Notes: generated from the letters alone by a model not told the origin. DNA of 62,813 nt from Sediminibacterium sp. (GCA_030726065.1 JANREK010000026.1:16146-78958); one strand, 5' to 3'; numbered from the stretch's first letter, positions 8,490 through 18,293 are shown. Program-made: numbers and translations.

Positions 8490-10115
8490 ATGCGTAAAAT
8501 ACTAGGGTTGGTTTTAATTTTGTTGCCTTTTATTGGAATAGCCCAAAAATTGACTAAAGCAGATAAACTGCTTATTCAAAATATACAAAATCATATCAAT
8601 TATTTAGCGAGTGATGAACTTGAAGGCCGTCGCGCAGGTTCGGTAGGTGAGCAAAAAGCAGTGAACTATATCGTTGCACAATATCAGGCCTTGGGTATAC
8701 AACCCATGGGTGTGGATGGCTATATCCAGGCATTCCCCATTGATGAAGGGAAGCGTTTAACATCAGGTTCATTTTTGAATATCAATGGCGAAGCACTTGT
8801 TTATGACAAAGAATTTATTCCATTGTCCAATAGTGGATCAGGAAAGTTTAGTTCAAATGCAGCGATTACTTTAAATGAATCTAAACAAGTTTGGTTTAAG
8901 GATTTAAATGAAGTGTTGGATGCTGCGGTGACCAATCCGCATTTTGATTTGAATCAATGGATCATTGATTTTACAAAGGAAGTAAAAGCAAAAGGGGCTA
9001 GCGCTTTATTTTTATATAATAAAGGAACTTTTGTTGACAATATTCAATTTAATAAATTTGATACGGCTACCTCTTTGTCTATCCCAGTCGTTTATTTTAC
9101 AAGAAATGCTTGGTTGAAACATTTCAATGATGACATTGATACTTATAAAATTAATGCGAATATTGAATTTGAACATGCAACTCGAACTGCACATAATGTG
9201 GCAGCTTTTATTGATAATAAAGCAGCAAATACGGTTGTTATTGGCGCACATTTGGATCACTTAGGTTACAATGAGGATCGCAATGCATTAGATAATAATA
9301 ATGCAATTCGTAATGGTGCAGATGATAATGCAAGTGGTACTAGTGCGATTATTGAACTCGCTAAATTATTAAAGAAAAAATCACCTAAAAACAATAACTA
9401 TTTAATCCTACATTTTTCAGGTGAGGAATTAGGATTATTTGGAAGTAAATATTGGTTAGAACATCCCACTTATAAAGGAAATTTAAATTATATGATTAAT
9501 TTGGATATGGTGGGCAGATATGATACAGCACGTAAATTAACAGTGGGTGGGTATGGTACTTCAACAAAATGGGCTGAAGTATTGGCTAAAACACCAACTA
9601 GTTTATTAACGCATTATGATAGTGCTGGCGCGGGTCCTAGCGATCATGCGAGTTTTTATCGCAAGGATATGCCTGTGTTATTTATGTTTACCGGAAGCCA
9701 TAGTGATTATCACAAAGCCACCGATGATTGGGATAAAATTAATTATGCAGGTGAAGCGTCTATCATTCAATATGTACATAATATTATTAAAAATACAGAT
9801 GCTGCTGGCAAACTTGATTTTTTAAAAACGCGTGAAAATTCCATGGGTAAAAGTAATAAATTCACGGTAAGTTTAGGGGTGATGCCCGACTATGCATTTA
9901 CAGGTACAGGCGTTCGTATCGAAGGTGCAACGCCAGGAAAATTAGCGGAGCGTTTGGGTTTAAAAGGGAGCGATATATTACTACAATTAGGCGACTATAA
10001 GTTGGTAGATGTGATGAGTTATATGACGGCGCTTTCGAAATTTAAAAAGGGAGATAAAACAACACTTATATATAATAGAGGTGCAGATGAAGTGAAATTA
10101 GATATCGAGTTTTAA
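8490..10115 (+). CDS. M28-family zinc peptidase with C-terminal PDZ domain
   Basis: A secreted 541-residue aminopeptidase-type enzyme. From the ATG at 8490 it begins with a Sec signal peptide (MRKILGLVLILLPFIGIAQ). The zinc ligands and catalytic residues are seen at HLDH (about 254-257), NGADDNASGT (about 275-284), SGEELG (about 310-315), NLDMVGR and HSDYHK (about 404-409). A PA-like insertion lies between signal and catalytic domain, and a PDZ domain (GVRIEGATPGKLAERLGLKG) ends the protein. The open frame extends 42 codons upstream to a TTG, but that stretch contains the promoter box. A second M28 peptidase lies at 54454-56004. Confidence 0.92.
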   Translation: MRKILGLVLILLPFIGIAQKLTKADKLLIQNIQNHINYLASDELEGRRAGSVGEQKAVNYIVAQYQALGIQPMGVDGYIQAFPIDEGKRLTSGSFLNINGEALVYDKEFIPLSNSGSGKFSSNAAITLNESKQVWFKDLNEVLDAAVTNPHFDLNQWIIDFTKEVKAKGASALFLYNKGTFVDNIQFNKFDTATSLSIPVVYFTRNAWLKHFNDDIDTYKINANIEFEHATRTAHNVAAFIDNKAANTVVIGAHLDHLGYNEDRNALDNNNAIRNGADDNASGTSAIIELAKLLKKKSPKNNNYLILHFSGEELGLFGSKYWLEHPTYKGNLNYMINLDMVGRYDTARKLTVGGYGTSTKWAEVLAKTPTSLLTHYDSAGAGPSDHASFYRKDMPVLFMFTGSHSDYHKATDDWDKINYAGEASIIQYVHNIIKNTDAAGKLDFLKTRENSMGKSNKFTVSLGVMPDYAFTGTGVRIEGATPGKLAERLGLKGSDILLQLGDYKLVDVMSYMTALSKFKKGDKTTLIYNRGADEVKLDIEF

Positions 10116-10163
10116 CGAAGAAAATTGCTTTGATAATTAGCAACAGTTTTATAAATTTATAAA

Positions 10164-10604
10164 GTGAGTAAATTAATTTTAGATCAGGACGCAATTAACG
10201 AAAATGATTTCGAGGGTTCTCGCATATTAGGCATTTCCGCGCCTATCAAAAATTATCAATTCTGTATTTTATTAAATCAATACATGGGTTTTGAATTCAG
10301 GTTTAATCCTGATCATGAAATTGCATTAAAAAGAAAAAATAGAACCTACTATTTTTCCATGTATGAAGGAACTGAACCTACTACTTCCATTCAGCATTTT
10401 GTTTATCATAACCAATTTGATGGCGAATATTTATTGCCCGAGCTCAAACACATGGATTTTATATGGTGGATCAGAGGGGAGTGGATTGAGGACGAAAAAG
10501 TAAATGATATTTTACAAACGGTGCGCGACATTAAAGGCGTTCAAATGGTTGCCGAGCTCACGCCCAATCAAATTAAAAACAAAGGTCATTTGATTTTTGA
10601 ATAA
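10164..10604 (+). CDS. IPExxxVDY-family protein
   Basis: A 146-residue cytoplasmic protein of the IPExxxVDY family, which is found in Bacteroidota and has no known biochemical role. The name-giving region reads LPELKHMDFIWWIRG here. Other family-like features are the aromatic-rich N-terminal half (YQFCILLNQYMGFEFRF) and the lone basic segment KRKNRTYYFSMYE. Start is a GTG at 10164; no in-frame ATG near it would keep the conserved N-terminus. In relatives this gene often lies near pyruvate kinase, but here it is between a peptidase and the convergent selD. Confidence 0.75.
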   Translation: MSKLILDQDAINENDFEGSRILGISAPIKNYQFCILLNQYMGFEFRFNPDHEIALKRKNRTYYFSMYEGTEPTTSIQHFVYHNQFDGEYLLPELKHMDFIWWIRGEWIEDEKVNDILQTVRDIKGVQMVAELTPNQIKNKGHLIFE

Positions 10605-10645
10605 ATGATAGCAATAAAACAAACGCCGAAAAGTTCTCGTTGATG

Positions 10646-11701
10646 CTAGTCCTTATGGATATAAATTCTGTTATCCATTGCTGCACTGCAGGTACCAATA
10701 GGCTCGGTATATTGAATGCCTAACTCTTTTAAAATTGTTTGAACTTTCTGTAATGCATCCGGGGCTACTGCAATTAGTAAACCGCCATTGGTTTGCGGAT
10801 CGGGCAATAATTTGGTCGCTTCTTCCTCGTCAATGCCAGCACCAAAAACTACGCCTGCGCTACATGAGCTCCAATTACGCGCTGTGGCACCAGGAATTGT
10901 TTTTTGTGCGATATAAGTACGAACTGCTGGTATAATTGGAATTTGATTATAATGTATGGTGGCAGATAAATTACTTCCTTCCATCATCTCTGTTAAATGT
11001 CCTAATAATCCAAAACCGGTTACATCGGTCATCGCATGTACTTCTTTTATTTTTCCCAATGCTTCACCTGCATTGTTAATCGTAGTTAATTGTTTTACTA
11101 AAAAATTCAAATCTTCTTCCGACAGTAAACCTCTTTTTTGCGCAGTTGCCATGATGCCCACCCCTAATGGCTTGGTCAATATTAATACATCACCAGGTTG
11201 TGCCGTATCGTTTCTTTTTAAATTTTCAATGTCAATAATTCCATTCACGACCAAACCGAAAATTGGATCTTGGCTATCAATACTATGTCCCCCTGCTATT
11301 ACAATACCTGCATCAGCACAGGTTTTGCGTGCCCCTTCCATTACCTTTGCTGCTTCGCTTGCAGGAAGTGAAGCCAGTGGCCAACCCAATACTGCCAAAG
11401 CAAATATCGGTTTCCCGCCCATCGCATATACATCGCTAATGGCATTGGCTGCTGCAATTTGTCCAAATGAAAATGCATCATCTACAATCGGCATAAAAAA
11501 ATCGGTGGTACTAATCACTGCAGTTTTTTCATCTATTTGATACACTGCTGCATCATCTCTACTATCATTACCCACTAATAATTGCGGCACATTACTTTTT
11601 GCACCCACATTATGTGCGGCTAAAATTTCAGAAAGTATCGCTGGTGAAATTTTACAACCACATCCACCACCTTTTGAGTATTGCGTTAGTTTGTATTCCA
11701 T
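10646..11701 (-). CDS. selD: Selenide, water dikinase (selenophosphate synthetase)
   Basis: Makes selenophosphate from selenide and ATP, the selenium donor for selenocysteine tRNA and for 2-selenouridine in tRNA. The 351-residue protein has the catalytic N-terminal loop YSKGGGCGCKISP with Cys in place of the selenocysteine seen in some homologs, then the AIR-synthase-like domains (DAAVYQ, ISTTDFFMPIVDD, ANAISDVYAMGG). Length is normal. It lies just after birA with an 11-bp gap and is probably co-transcribed. No selA, selB, selC or selU is in the window, so which selenium product it feeds is unknown. Confidence 0.96.
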   Translation of the reverse strand: MEYKLTQYSKGGGCGCKISPAILSEILAAHNVGAKSNVPQLLVGNDSRDDAAVYQIDEKTAVISTTDFFMPIVDDAFSFGQIAAANAISDVYAMGGKPIFALAVLGWPLASLPASEAAKVMEGARKTCADAGIVIAGGHSIDSQDPIFGLVVNGIIDIENLKRNDTAQPGDVLILTKPLGVGIMATAQKRGLLSEEDLNFLVKQLTTINNAGEALGKIKEVHAMTDVTGFGLLGHLTEMMEGSNLSATIHYNQIPIIPAVRTYIAQKTIPGATARNWSSCSAGVVFGAGIDEEEATKLLPDPQTNGGLLIAVAPDALQKVQTILKELGIQYTEPIGTCSAAMDNRIYIHKD

Positions 11702-11712
11702 TGTGTTATTCT

Positions 11713-12363
11713 TTATTCGCTTTTTATTTTAATTAGTTGTAATTCCATTTTTTGCAAAGTCAATGCTTCCCCTTCGGATATCCATAAATTTAAGGAGGCG
11801 CTTAATGCTTCCGCTAATTTTTTTTGCATTGCCTTTATATCCCAATCCTTCCCGGTAATTTGTTTCAAGGAAACTGGTTTCCCGGCCTCATTTGAAAAAT
11901 GGGTTTGGTTGATATTAAGGCCAATACCAATAACTGTCCAATTCCAATCGGTCCCCCGCACTATGTTTTCAATCAAAATACCCCCTGCCTTTCTGTCACG
12001 CCAATAGATATCATTTGGTTTTTTGATTTTGGTCTCCTCCCCAGCAAATTCCATAAAAAATGCCTGCGCCCCCATGGCCACAGCTGCGGATAGTCCCAAC
12101 TGCTCAGTTGGAACCCAATTTTTACCCTTTTTTAGTGCATTTAACTCCAAAATATAGGTGCAAAGTAGGTTTTCGCCTCGATGACTCTCCCAAATTCTGC
12201 CATGCTGCCCCTTCCCATTGGTCTGAAAATCAGTTTGGTACACACTGCCAGATAAGGCCTTTTGGGCATGAATCTGCTCCATGGCATACATATTGGTACT
12301 ATCAATCTCAGACAGTTCTATAAGCGGCTCTCCTAATGTGATAATTGGTGTGGCAGGTGACAA
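11713..12363 (-). CDS. birA: Biotin--[acetyl-CoA-carboxylase] ligase
   Basis: Attaches biotin to the biotin carboxyl carrier protein through biotinyl-AMP. The 216-residue protein is the short form without the N-terminal DNA-binding domain, so it is not a repressor. Visible motifs are EIDSTN near the start, QTNGKGQHGRIWES (the biotinyl-AMP loop, GRGRxGR-like), KKPNDIYW and GGILIE. The start appears to be a TTG at 12363; the next Met (residue 25) would cut into the DSTN substrate-binding motif. It precedes selD and is divergent from rsfS. Confidence 0.92.
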   Translation of the reverse strand: MSPATPIITLGEPLIELSEIDSTNMYAMEQIHAQKALSGSVYQTDFQTNGKGQHGRIWESHRGENLLCTYILELNALKKGKNWVPTEQLGLSAAVAMGAQAFFMEFAGEETKIKKPNDIYWRDRKAGGILIENIVRGTDWNWTVIGIGLNINQTHFSNEAGKPVSLKQITGKDWDIKAMQKKLAEALSASLNLWISEGEALTLQKMELQLIKIKSE

Positions 12364-12371
12364 AGAATTGT

Positions 12372-12379
12372 TATTTTTG
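12372..12379 (+). promoter_or_regulatory. Bacteroidetes -7 promoter box for rsfS/ftsH
   Basis: TATTTTTG in the gap between divergent birA and rsfS, 77 nt before the rsfS start at 12457. It probably drives rsfS and perhaps ftsH and the LUD gene. Confidence 0.5.
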
Positions 12380-12456
12380 TAAAGTTAGCATAGAATAATA
12401 TTTAATTTATTAATCTTTAGACTAATAAAGCAATAACAAATAAATAAAAAGCATCA

Positions 12457-12861
12457 TTGGAACATCTTACTGCATTGAAAAATCGACCAAAATCGTCGAC
12501 ACCTCAAATTACGCGCAACGCTAAAATATTCAAAACAATTATTAAAGCAATTCAGGATAAAAAAGGGGAAAATATTATCAGCATGGATTTAAGTAAAATT
12601 CATGAATCAACGACTGATTTTTTTATCATTTGCGAAGCAAACAATACCACACAATTAAAAGCAATCGCAGATAATGTGGAATATGAAGTGAAAGCAAATT
12701 GTTCTGAATGGGCATACAAAAGTGAGGGTAAAACAGCTGCGCAATGGCTGCTTATTGACTACATTAACATCGTTGTTCACGTTATGCATCCCGAGTCCAG
12801 GAATTTTTATCGGTTAGAGGAAATGTGGAATGACGCGGATACAAAAATGCATGACTTGTAA
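12457..12861 (+). CDS. rsfS: Ribosomal silencing factor RsfS
   Basis: Binds ribosomal protein uL14 and blocks joining of the 30S and 50S subunits when nutrients are short. The 134-residue protein carries the RsfS/Iojap/DUF143 domain: IIKAIQDKKGENIISMDLSKI, TTDFFIICEANNTTQLKAIADNVE, then EGKTAAQWLLIDYINIVVHVMHPESRNFYRLEEMWNDA, where the W-LIDY-VVH-F--E-R-FY-LE pattern is the family signature. The start looks like a TTG at 12457; no suitable ATG precedes the domain. ftsH follows about 100 bp downstream, a common order in Bacteroidota. Confidence 0.93.
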   Translation: MEHLTALKNRPKSSTPQITRNAKIFKTIIKAIQDKKGENIISMDLSKIHESTTDFFIICEANNTTQLKAIADNVEYEVKANCSEWAYKSEGKTAAQWLLIDYINIVVHVMHPESRNFYRLEEMWNDADTKMHDL

Positions 12862-12962
12862 ACTATTTTAATAAAAGCGTTGTTATTATAAAAAACAAAA
12901 TTGTGCTCCTACTGAAATTAAACTGATTTCATCAGGGGCGTTCGAAAAAATAAATATCGATT

Positions 12963-15083
12963 ATGATTCCTGATAATAAAAAAAAGAAAGGTTCGCCGTT
13001 GGGTGATGGTCCTAAGTTGCCTAAGTTCAATATTTATTGGATTTATGGTTTAATTGCGATCTCTTTATTGTCTACGCGTTTTTTCCAAATGGCACCTGAA
13101 ATTCGTCTTACGACTGAACAGGAATTTAAGCAAGTCATGCTTTCCAATGGGGATGTGGAGCGTATTGATTTGGTACAAAACAAGGAACTGGTTCGTGTAT
13201 ATATCAAACCAAATAGTATTGGCAAGGATTTTTATGTACAAAAGTTAAAAACAAAAATTGACACAGCGAAAGTAAAGGGTGTTCCTTTATTTGAGTTTAG
13301 TGTTACGGATTGGAATAGTTTTAATGAACGTTTACAAAAATTTTATGAGCAAAAAGGAATTGCTGAAATTCCTCAAAATACAGTGAAGGAAGGAGAGTGG
13401 TTCGGCCCAATTGCCAATACTATTTTTTCGTTTGTTTTAATTATTGTGGTTTGGGTGGTATTGATGCGTAAGATGGGCGGCGGCGGAGGAAGTGGCGGCG
13501 GTCCAGGTGGAATTTTTAATGTAGGCAAATCAAAAGCGACCTTATTTGAAAAAGGCGGCACTAAAGTGAATATAACTTTTGCGGATGTTGCAGGTTTGGA
13601 GGAAGCAAAGGAAGAAGTCATGGAGATTGTTGACTTTTTAAAACAACCTAAAAAATATACAGCACTCGGTGGTAAAATTCCTAAGGGCGCATTATTAATT
13701 GGTCCTCCAGGTACTGGTAAAACTTTATTAGCAAAAGCGATGGCGGGTGAAGCGCAAGTGCCTTTCTTTAGTTTAAGTGGATCTGATTTTGTGGAGATGT
13801 TTGTGGGTGTGGGCGCAAGCCGTGTGCGTGATTTGTTTAAACAAGCGCGTGAAAAAGCACCTTGTATTATTTTCATTGATGAGATTGACGCGATTGGTCG
13901 TGCGCGTGGCAAAAATGCCATGATGAGCAATGATGAACGTGAAAATACATTGAACCAATTATTGGTGGAGATGGATGGCTTTGGTGGAGATACAGGTATT
14001 ATAATTTTAGCTGCGACGAACCGTCCTGATGTATTGGATAGTGCCTTATTAAGACCAGGTCGTTTTGATCGTCAAATATCTATTGATCGTCCTGATGTTA
14101 AAGGTCGTGAGGAGATATTTAAAGTGCATTTAGGCCCCATTAAAGTTTCTGAAAATTTAGACGTGCATAAATTGGCGGAACAAACACCAGGTTTTGCAGG
14201 TGCTGATATTGCCAATGTGTGTAATGAAGCAGCATTGATTGCAGCAAGAAAAGGAAAGACAGGTGTGGAGATGAAAGATTTTCAAGATGCCATTGACAGA
14301 GTGATTGGCGGACTAGAGAAAAAGAATAAAATTATTTCTAAGGAAGAAAAAGAAGTCATTGCTTATCATGAAGCAGGTCATGCAATATGTGGTTGGTTTT
14401 TAGAGCATGCGTATCCTTTATTAAAAGTAACGATTGTGCCTCGTGGTACTGCTGCTTTAGGTTATGCGCAATACACACCCAAAGAGCAATACTTATATAC
14501 GATTGAGCAATTAACGGATCAAATGTGTATGACTTTAGGTGGGCGTGCTGCAGAACAAATTTTCTTTGGTCGCATATCTACTGGGGCATCTAATGATTTA
14601 CAACAAATCACCAAGATGGCTTATTCGATGGTGACTACTTATGGTATGAATGATAAAATTGGTAACGTTAGTTTTTACGATCCTTCTCAAGAAAATACTT
14701 TCCAAAAACCGTTTAGCGAAGAAACTGGAAAAATTATTGATGAGGAAGTACGCAAGATGATTGATGCTGCTTATCAAAGAACCTTAGTATTGCTTACCAC
14801 TAAAAAAGCGGAAGTAGAAAAATTAGCAAAAGAATTATTAGACAAAGAAGTTTTACATAAAAGTGATGTGGAAGCTTTGATTGGGAACCGTCCATTTGAG
14901 GAAGAAAAAGTGGTCACTTTTGATGTAGAAGAGGGCAAGGATAAAATCACTACCGAGGAAACTCCGGTGGCTGATGTAGCATCAACTGAACAAGTGATTG
15001 CTGCTACTCCAGAGCAGGCTAGTGTTGCTTCAACTGAACAAGCTATTGTATCGGATGACACTGAAAAACCAAGTGCGGCTTAA
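12963..15083 (+). CDS. ftsH: ATP-dependent zinc metalloprotease FtsH
   Basis: Membrane-anchored AAA+ protease that extracts and degrades membrane and regulatory proteins. The 706-residue protein has two N-terminal membrane helices flanking a periplasmic domain, then a glycine-rich linker, Walker A GPPGTGKT (247-254), Walker B IIFIDEID (about 302-310), the second region of homology ([15 protein letters not shown]) and the M41 zinc site HEAGH (469-473). The C-terminal tail (about 640-706) is low complexity, rich in Thr, Ala, Val and Glu, with ASTEQ repeated. Followed 16 bp later by the LUD gene. Confidence 0.98.
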   Translation: MIPDNKKKKGSPLGDGPKLPKFNIYWIYGLIAISLLSTRFFQMAPEIRLTTEQEFKQVMLSNGDVERIDLVQNKELVRVYIKPNSIGKDFYVQKLKTKIDTAKVKGVPLFEFSVTDWNSFNERLQKFYEQKGIAEIPQNTVKEGEWFGPIANTIFSFVLIIVVWVVLMRKMGGGGGSGGGPGGIFNVGKSKATLFEKGGTKVNITFADVAGLEEAKEEVMEIVDFLKQPKKYTALGGKIPKGALLIGPPGTGKTLLAKAMAGEAQVPFFSLSGSDFVEMFVGVGASRVRDLFKQAREKAPCIIFIDEIDAIGRARGKNAMMSNDERENTLNQLLVEMDGFGGDTGIIILAATNRPDVLDSALLRPGRFDRQISIDRPDVKGREEIFKVHLGPIKVSENLDVHKLAEQTPGFAGADIANVCNEAALIAARKGKTGVEMKDFQDAIDRVIGGLEKKNKIISKEEKEVIAYHEAGHAICGWFLEHAYPLLKVTIVPRGTAALGYAQYTPKEQYLYTIEQLTDQMCMTLGGRAAEQIFFGRISTGASNDLQQITKMAYSMVTTYGMNDKIGNVSFYDPSQENTFQKPFSEETGKIIDEEVRKMIDAAYQRTLVLLTTKKAEVEKLAKELLDKEVLHKSDVEALIGNRPFEEEKVVTFDVEEGKDKITTEETPVADVASTEQVIAATPEQASVASTEQAIVSDDTEKPSAA

Positions 15084-15099
15084 GTATAAAAAATGAGTA

Positions 15100-15741
15100 A
15101 TGGAATCACAAGGCGCAAGAAGTAAAATATTACAAAAAATCAAACAGGCCTTAAAGGATCCTGTAGCTGTTCCTTTTCCGGATCAAGTGGCGGAAACACC
15201 TATATTTTATCCGACGGATCAGGAATTGACGATTGAATTTGCGCAAAAATTTACCGAGTTATTAGGTAAGTTTGTATACTGTGCAGATGAAGCTGAACTG
15301 GTCAGTCAATTGAGTGGCTTAATAAAAGCCAATAATTGGGAGAAAATTTATTCCATTGAAGAAGGTTGGTTAGATGATATGAAAGAATACCATTTCGACC
15401 CAGTAAATACAGATGATTTAGCAGGCTGCGATGCTGCGATTACTTTATGTGATCATTTAATTGCGAGAACTGGAACAATTGTATTAAGTAGTCAGCAATT
15501 AAGCGGCCGTACCACAAGTGTATATGCCCCTATTCATATTTGTATTGCTTACACGCATCAATTATTGTTTGATGTTTCAGATAGCTTGGCGCAGTTTAAA
15601 AAGGAAGCGGATGTAATCCCGAGTATGATTAGTTATGCCACCGGGCCTAGTCGTACCGCAGATATTGAAAAAACTTTGGTCGTGGGGGTGCATGGTCCTA
15701 AAGAAGTGTATTGTTTTTTGGTTGATAAGTTAGTGGATTAG
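15100..15741 (+). CDS. LUD-domain protein (LutC/YkgG type)
   Basis: A 213-residue cytoplasmic protein of the LutC/YkgG (LUD, DUF162) family. The characteristic C-terminal segment ATGPSRTADIEKTLVVGVHGP is complete. In some bacteria LutC works with the iron-sulfur proteins LutA and LutB in lactate oxidation, but neither is next to it here. It follows ftsH by 16 bp and is likely in the same transcript, an arrangement I recall as usual in Bacteroidota, so a lactate role should not be assumed. The ATG at 15100 is used; an ATG 7 bp upstream is out of frame. Confidence 0.85.
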   Translation: MESQGARSKILQKIKQALKDPVAVPFPDQVAETPIFYPTDQELTIEFAQKFTELLGKFVYCADEAELVSQLSGLIKANNWEKIYSIEEGWLDDMKEYHFDPVNTDDLAGCDAAITLCDHLIARTGTIVLSSQQLSGRTTSVYAPIHICIAYTHQLLFDVSDSLAQFKKEADVIPSMISYATGPSRTADIEKTLVVGVHGPKEVYCFLVDKLVD

Positions 15742-15782
15742 GCAATTCGTATTTTAAAAATTGGTTTCTAAAGCCCAGTTAC

Positions 15783-16544
15783 ATGGAATTAGCACACGGT
15801 AAAAAAATATACTTCCTTTCTGATTTCCATTTGGGAGCACCCAATGCAATCGCTAGCCGTGAAAGAGAGCTACAGTTGGTGCAATTTCTTAAACAGGCCA
15901 AAGCAGGTGCAGCAGCCATTTTTATTGTCGGTGATATTTTTGATTTTTGGTTCGAATACAAAACAGTAGTGCCTAAGGGCTTTGTTCGGTTATTAGGCTG
16001 CTTGGCTGAGATAAGCGACGCTGGAATCCCATTACATATTTTTACAGGCAATCATGATTTATGGATGCGTGATTATTTGACGGAGGAGTTAAATGCCAAA
16101 GTATATTTTGAGCCTAAGCAATTTGAATTTGCGGGCAAACAATTTTTTATAGGACATGGTGATGGCTTAGGTCCAGGTGACCAAGGGTATAAGTTCATTA
16201 AAAAAATATTTACCAATCCAGTTTGTCAATGGTTGTTTGGTTGGCTGCACCCTGATTTGGGTATTCAATTAGCTAACTATTTTAGCGGAAAGAGTAGGGC
16301 TAAAACAGGAGGTAGTGACGAGCAGTTTTTGGGAGAGGATAAGGAGTGGCTAATTATTTATACCAAACAAAAAGCCAAGGAGATCGATGTTGATTATTTT
16401 ATTTTTGGACATCGACATTATGCGATTGATTTTAAAATAAATGAAACAACAAGGTATATTAATTTAGGGGATTGGATTCGCCTATATACCTATGGTGTTT
16501 TTGACGGAACTACGATGCAATTGTTGGAGTGGAAAAAATTATAA
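15783..16544 (+). CDS. lpxH: UDP-2,3-diacylglucosamine diphosphatase (LpxH-like)
   Basis: Calcineurin-like metallophosphoesterase, 253 residues, most likely the lipid A enzyme that cleaves UDP-2,3-diacylglucosamine to lipid X and UMP at the inner face of the inner membrane. The five metal-binding blocks are seen: SDFHLG (near 14), GDIFDFW (about 56), GNHDLW (about 88), GHGDGLGPGD (about 120) and FGHRHYAI (about 205). Bacteroidota members diverge from enterobacterial LpxH, so substrate assignment rests on family membership. Confidence 0.85.
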   Translation: MELAHGKKIYFLSDFHLGAPNAIASRERELQLVQFLKQAKAGAAAIFIVGDIFDFWFEYKTVVPKGFVRLLGCLAEISDAGIPLHIFTGNHDLWMRDYLTEELNAKVYFEPKQFEFAGKQFFIGHGDGLGPGDQGYKFIKKIFTNPVCQWLFGWLHPDLGIQLANYFSGKSRAKTGGSDEQFLGEDKEWLIIYTKQKAKEIDVDYFIFGHRHYAIDFKINETTRYINLGDWIRLYTYGVFDGTTMQLLEWKKL

Positions 16545-16557
16545 TTAATTCAGTATT

Positions 16558-17619
16558 ATGCAAATAGATCAAGAATTTTTAAGCAATCCAATTCGCAGCT
16601 ATTTATATATATTGGCTATTTTGATTGGTACTTTTATTTTTAAAAGATTCATCTCCCGCTTTTTTGCAAGTTTAATTTATACCTGGGTTGATAAGAAAAA
16701 CCATTCTGATTTACGCAAAACTCATGTGCATCGTTTGGTCGTGCCCATCGAACAATTTTTACTTTTTTTAGTAGCGGTTGTTGCATTGTATGAATTACAA
16801 TTTCCTGTATTATGGGGTATGCATTTATTTAAAGTGAGCTTACAACAGGCGATAGATTCTATTGTAAAATTATTTTTCATTATTTTATTAATTCGTGTGT
16901 TTATTCGAACACTTGAATTTGTAGCAATTATATTGGAAGAAAAATCAAAATTAACTAAGTCCCTTTCGGATGATCAGTTGGTTTTATTTTTTCGCCACTT
17001 TTTTAAAGTTATTTTATACATCATTGGCGCCTTGTTAATTTTGCGCTATGTGTTCAATGAAAATATAGGCAATCTGGTTACCAGCTTAAGTATCGTAGGT
17101 GCGGCCGTAGCCTTATCTATGCGCGAAAGTTTAGAAAATATCATCTCCTCCTTTATTATATTTTTTGACAAACCTTTTTCTATTGGAGACTTAGTGAAAG
17201 TGAATAATTTTACTGGCACTATTGAAAAAATTGGATTAAGAAGTACGCGAATTCGCACGCAGGACAAAACATATATTACGGTTCCTAACAAGCAAATGGT
17301 GGATACCATTGTTGATAATATTAGTTGCAGAACAGAGCGAAAAATAGAAATGGATTTGCAAATAAGTGTGATAACTTCTGCAGAAGCACTAACAAATTTT
17401 GTTTCTTTCATGCGTTCCGAAATTGAAAAACACCATCCAATTATTAGTAGTTCGGTGTTTTTGTCAGACGCGGGCAAGCAATTTCATACCATCCATATTG
17501 AATGTTTTATTTCAATAGCAACTGATCTAAATATTTTTCAGGAATTGCGTGAAAATTTAAATTTGAAAGCGGTAGCTTATGCCAATGCACATCAAATTAG
17601 TTTTTCAGAAAAAGTGTAG
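16558..17619 (+). CDS. MscS-family mechanosensitive ion channel
   Basis: A 353-residue inner membrane protein with about four hydrophobic segments and a cytosolic MscS beta domain. The pore-lining helix and following region read NLVTSLSIVGAAVALSMRESLENIISS, and the beta domain FDKPFSIGDLVKVNNFTGTIEKIGLRSTRIRTQDKTYITVPN is a textbook MscS signature. It releases solutes during osmotic downshock. It starts 13 bp after lpxH and is probably co-transcribed; it is convergent with the MerR gene. Confidence 0.93.
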   Translation: MQIDQEFLSNPIRSYLYILAILIGTFIFKRFISRFFASLIYTWVDKKNHSDLRKTHVHRLVVPIEQFLLFLVAVVALYELQFPVLWGMHLFKVSLQQAIDSIVKLFFIILLIRVFIRTLEFVAIILEEKSKLTKSLSDDQLVLFFRHFFKVILYIIGALLILRYVFNENIGNLVTSLSIVGAAVALSMRESLENIISSFIIFFDKPFSIGDLVKVNNFTGTIEKIGLRSTRIRTQDKTYITVPNKQMVDTIVDNISCRTERKIEMDLQISVITSAEALTNFVSFMRSEIEKHHPIISSSVFLSDAGKQFHTIHIECFISIATDLNIFQELRENLNLKAVAYANAHQISFSEKV

Positions 17620-17678
17620 TTATAAATGTGATTAGCATTTTCGTAAAGTGGAACAAGGAATTTATAATTAGTTAGTAA

Positions 17679-18293
17679 TTACAAATTTTCTTTCAATGTA
17701 ATTAAGAAACTTTTTAGATTTTTTAAGCTGTTTAAAACAGCAATATTTTTTTCCGCCTTTTCCTTATTATTTTTTAAATAAGTTTTTGCGCCATCAATGG
17801 AATATTTTTTTTCACGAAGTAGGAAGTAAATTTGCTTTAATAATTCAATATCCTGCACGCGAAACAAGCGGTCCCCTTTTCGTGTTTTGCGCGGTTGAAT
17901 TTGTTTGAATTCTTTTTCCCAATATCTAATTAAGGAAGTATTTACATTAAACCAATGGGCCACTTCGCCAATAGGGTAGTATAATTTTTTTTCCAATATC
18001 TCCGCCGAGGGGATGTTTACTTTTCCCATCTCTGCATCCATGGAGGCAAATGATTTGCGACCTCTTTTTTGAATAGTAGCACTTGTATTTAAATGTTGTG
18101 CCGATCTTGATACAAGTGGTAAGTCATCTTCAGCTACTTGATTTACAATGGGTGCTGCATATGATGTTACGGGTACCGGCTTTATAATTGGCTTTTCCTG
18201 TTTGTTTGATTTAATGGACTTGGGTGCTGCAATATGGACAGTGCTGCTCATATCATTTCCAAATAAGTCCAATTGCTGTAAATCTCTTGCCAT
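17679..18293 (-). CDS. MerR-family transcriptional regulator
   Basis: A 204-residue predicted DNA-binding protein. An unusual long N-terminal part (about 95 residues, Lys/Pro/Ser-rich, low complexity) precedes the MerR winged helix: YPIGEVAHWFNVNTSLIRYWEKEFKQIQPRKTRKGDRLFRVQDIELLKQIYFLLREKKYSIDGAKTYL (about 105-175). A short C-terminal helical region follows, without an evident ligand-binding domain. It is divergent from an unknown gene at 18379 with an 85-bp shared region. The promoter box TAACTTTG ends 4 nt before its ATG. Confidence 0.9.
   Translation of the reverse strand: MARDLQQLDLFGNDMSSTVHIAAPKSIKSNKQEKPIIKPVPVTSYAAPIVNQVAEDDLPLVSRSAQHLNTSATIQKRGRKSFASMDAEMGKVNIPSAEILEKKLYYPIGEVAHWFNVNTSLIRYWEKEFKQIQPRKTRKGDRLFRVQDIELLKQIYFLLREKKYSIDGAKTYLKNNKEKAEKNIAVLNSLKNLKSFLITLKENL

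Noticed and set aside
10956..11540. Plus-strand open frame of 194 codons opposite selD
   Set aside because: An antisense frame of selD; the Pro/Ser-rich product shows no family likeness.
13373..13930. Minus-strand open frame of 185 codons opposite ftsH
   Set aside because: An antisense shadow of the conserved AAA+ domain of FtsH, with no start signal.
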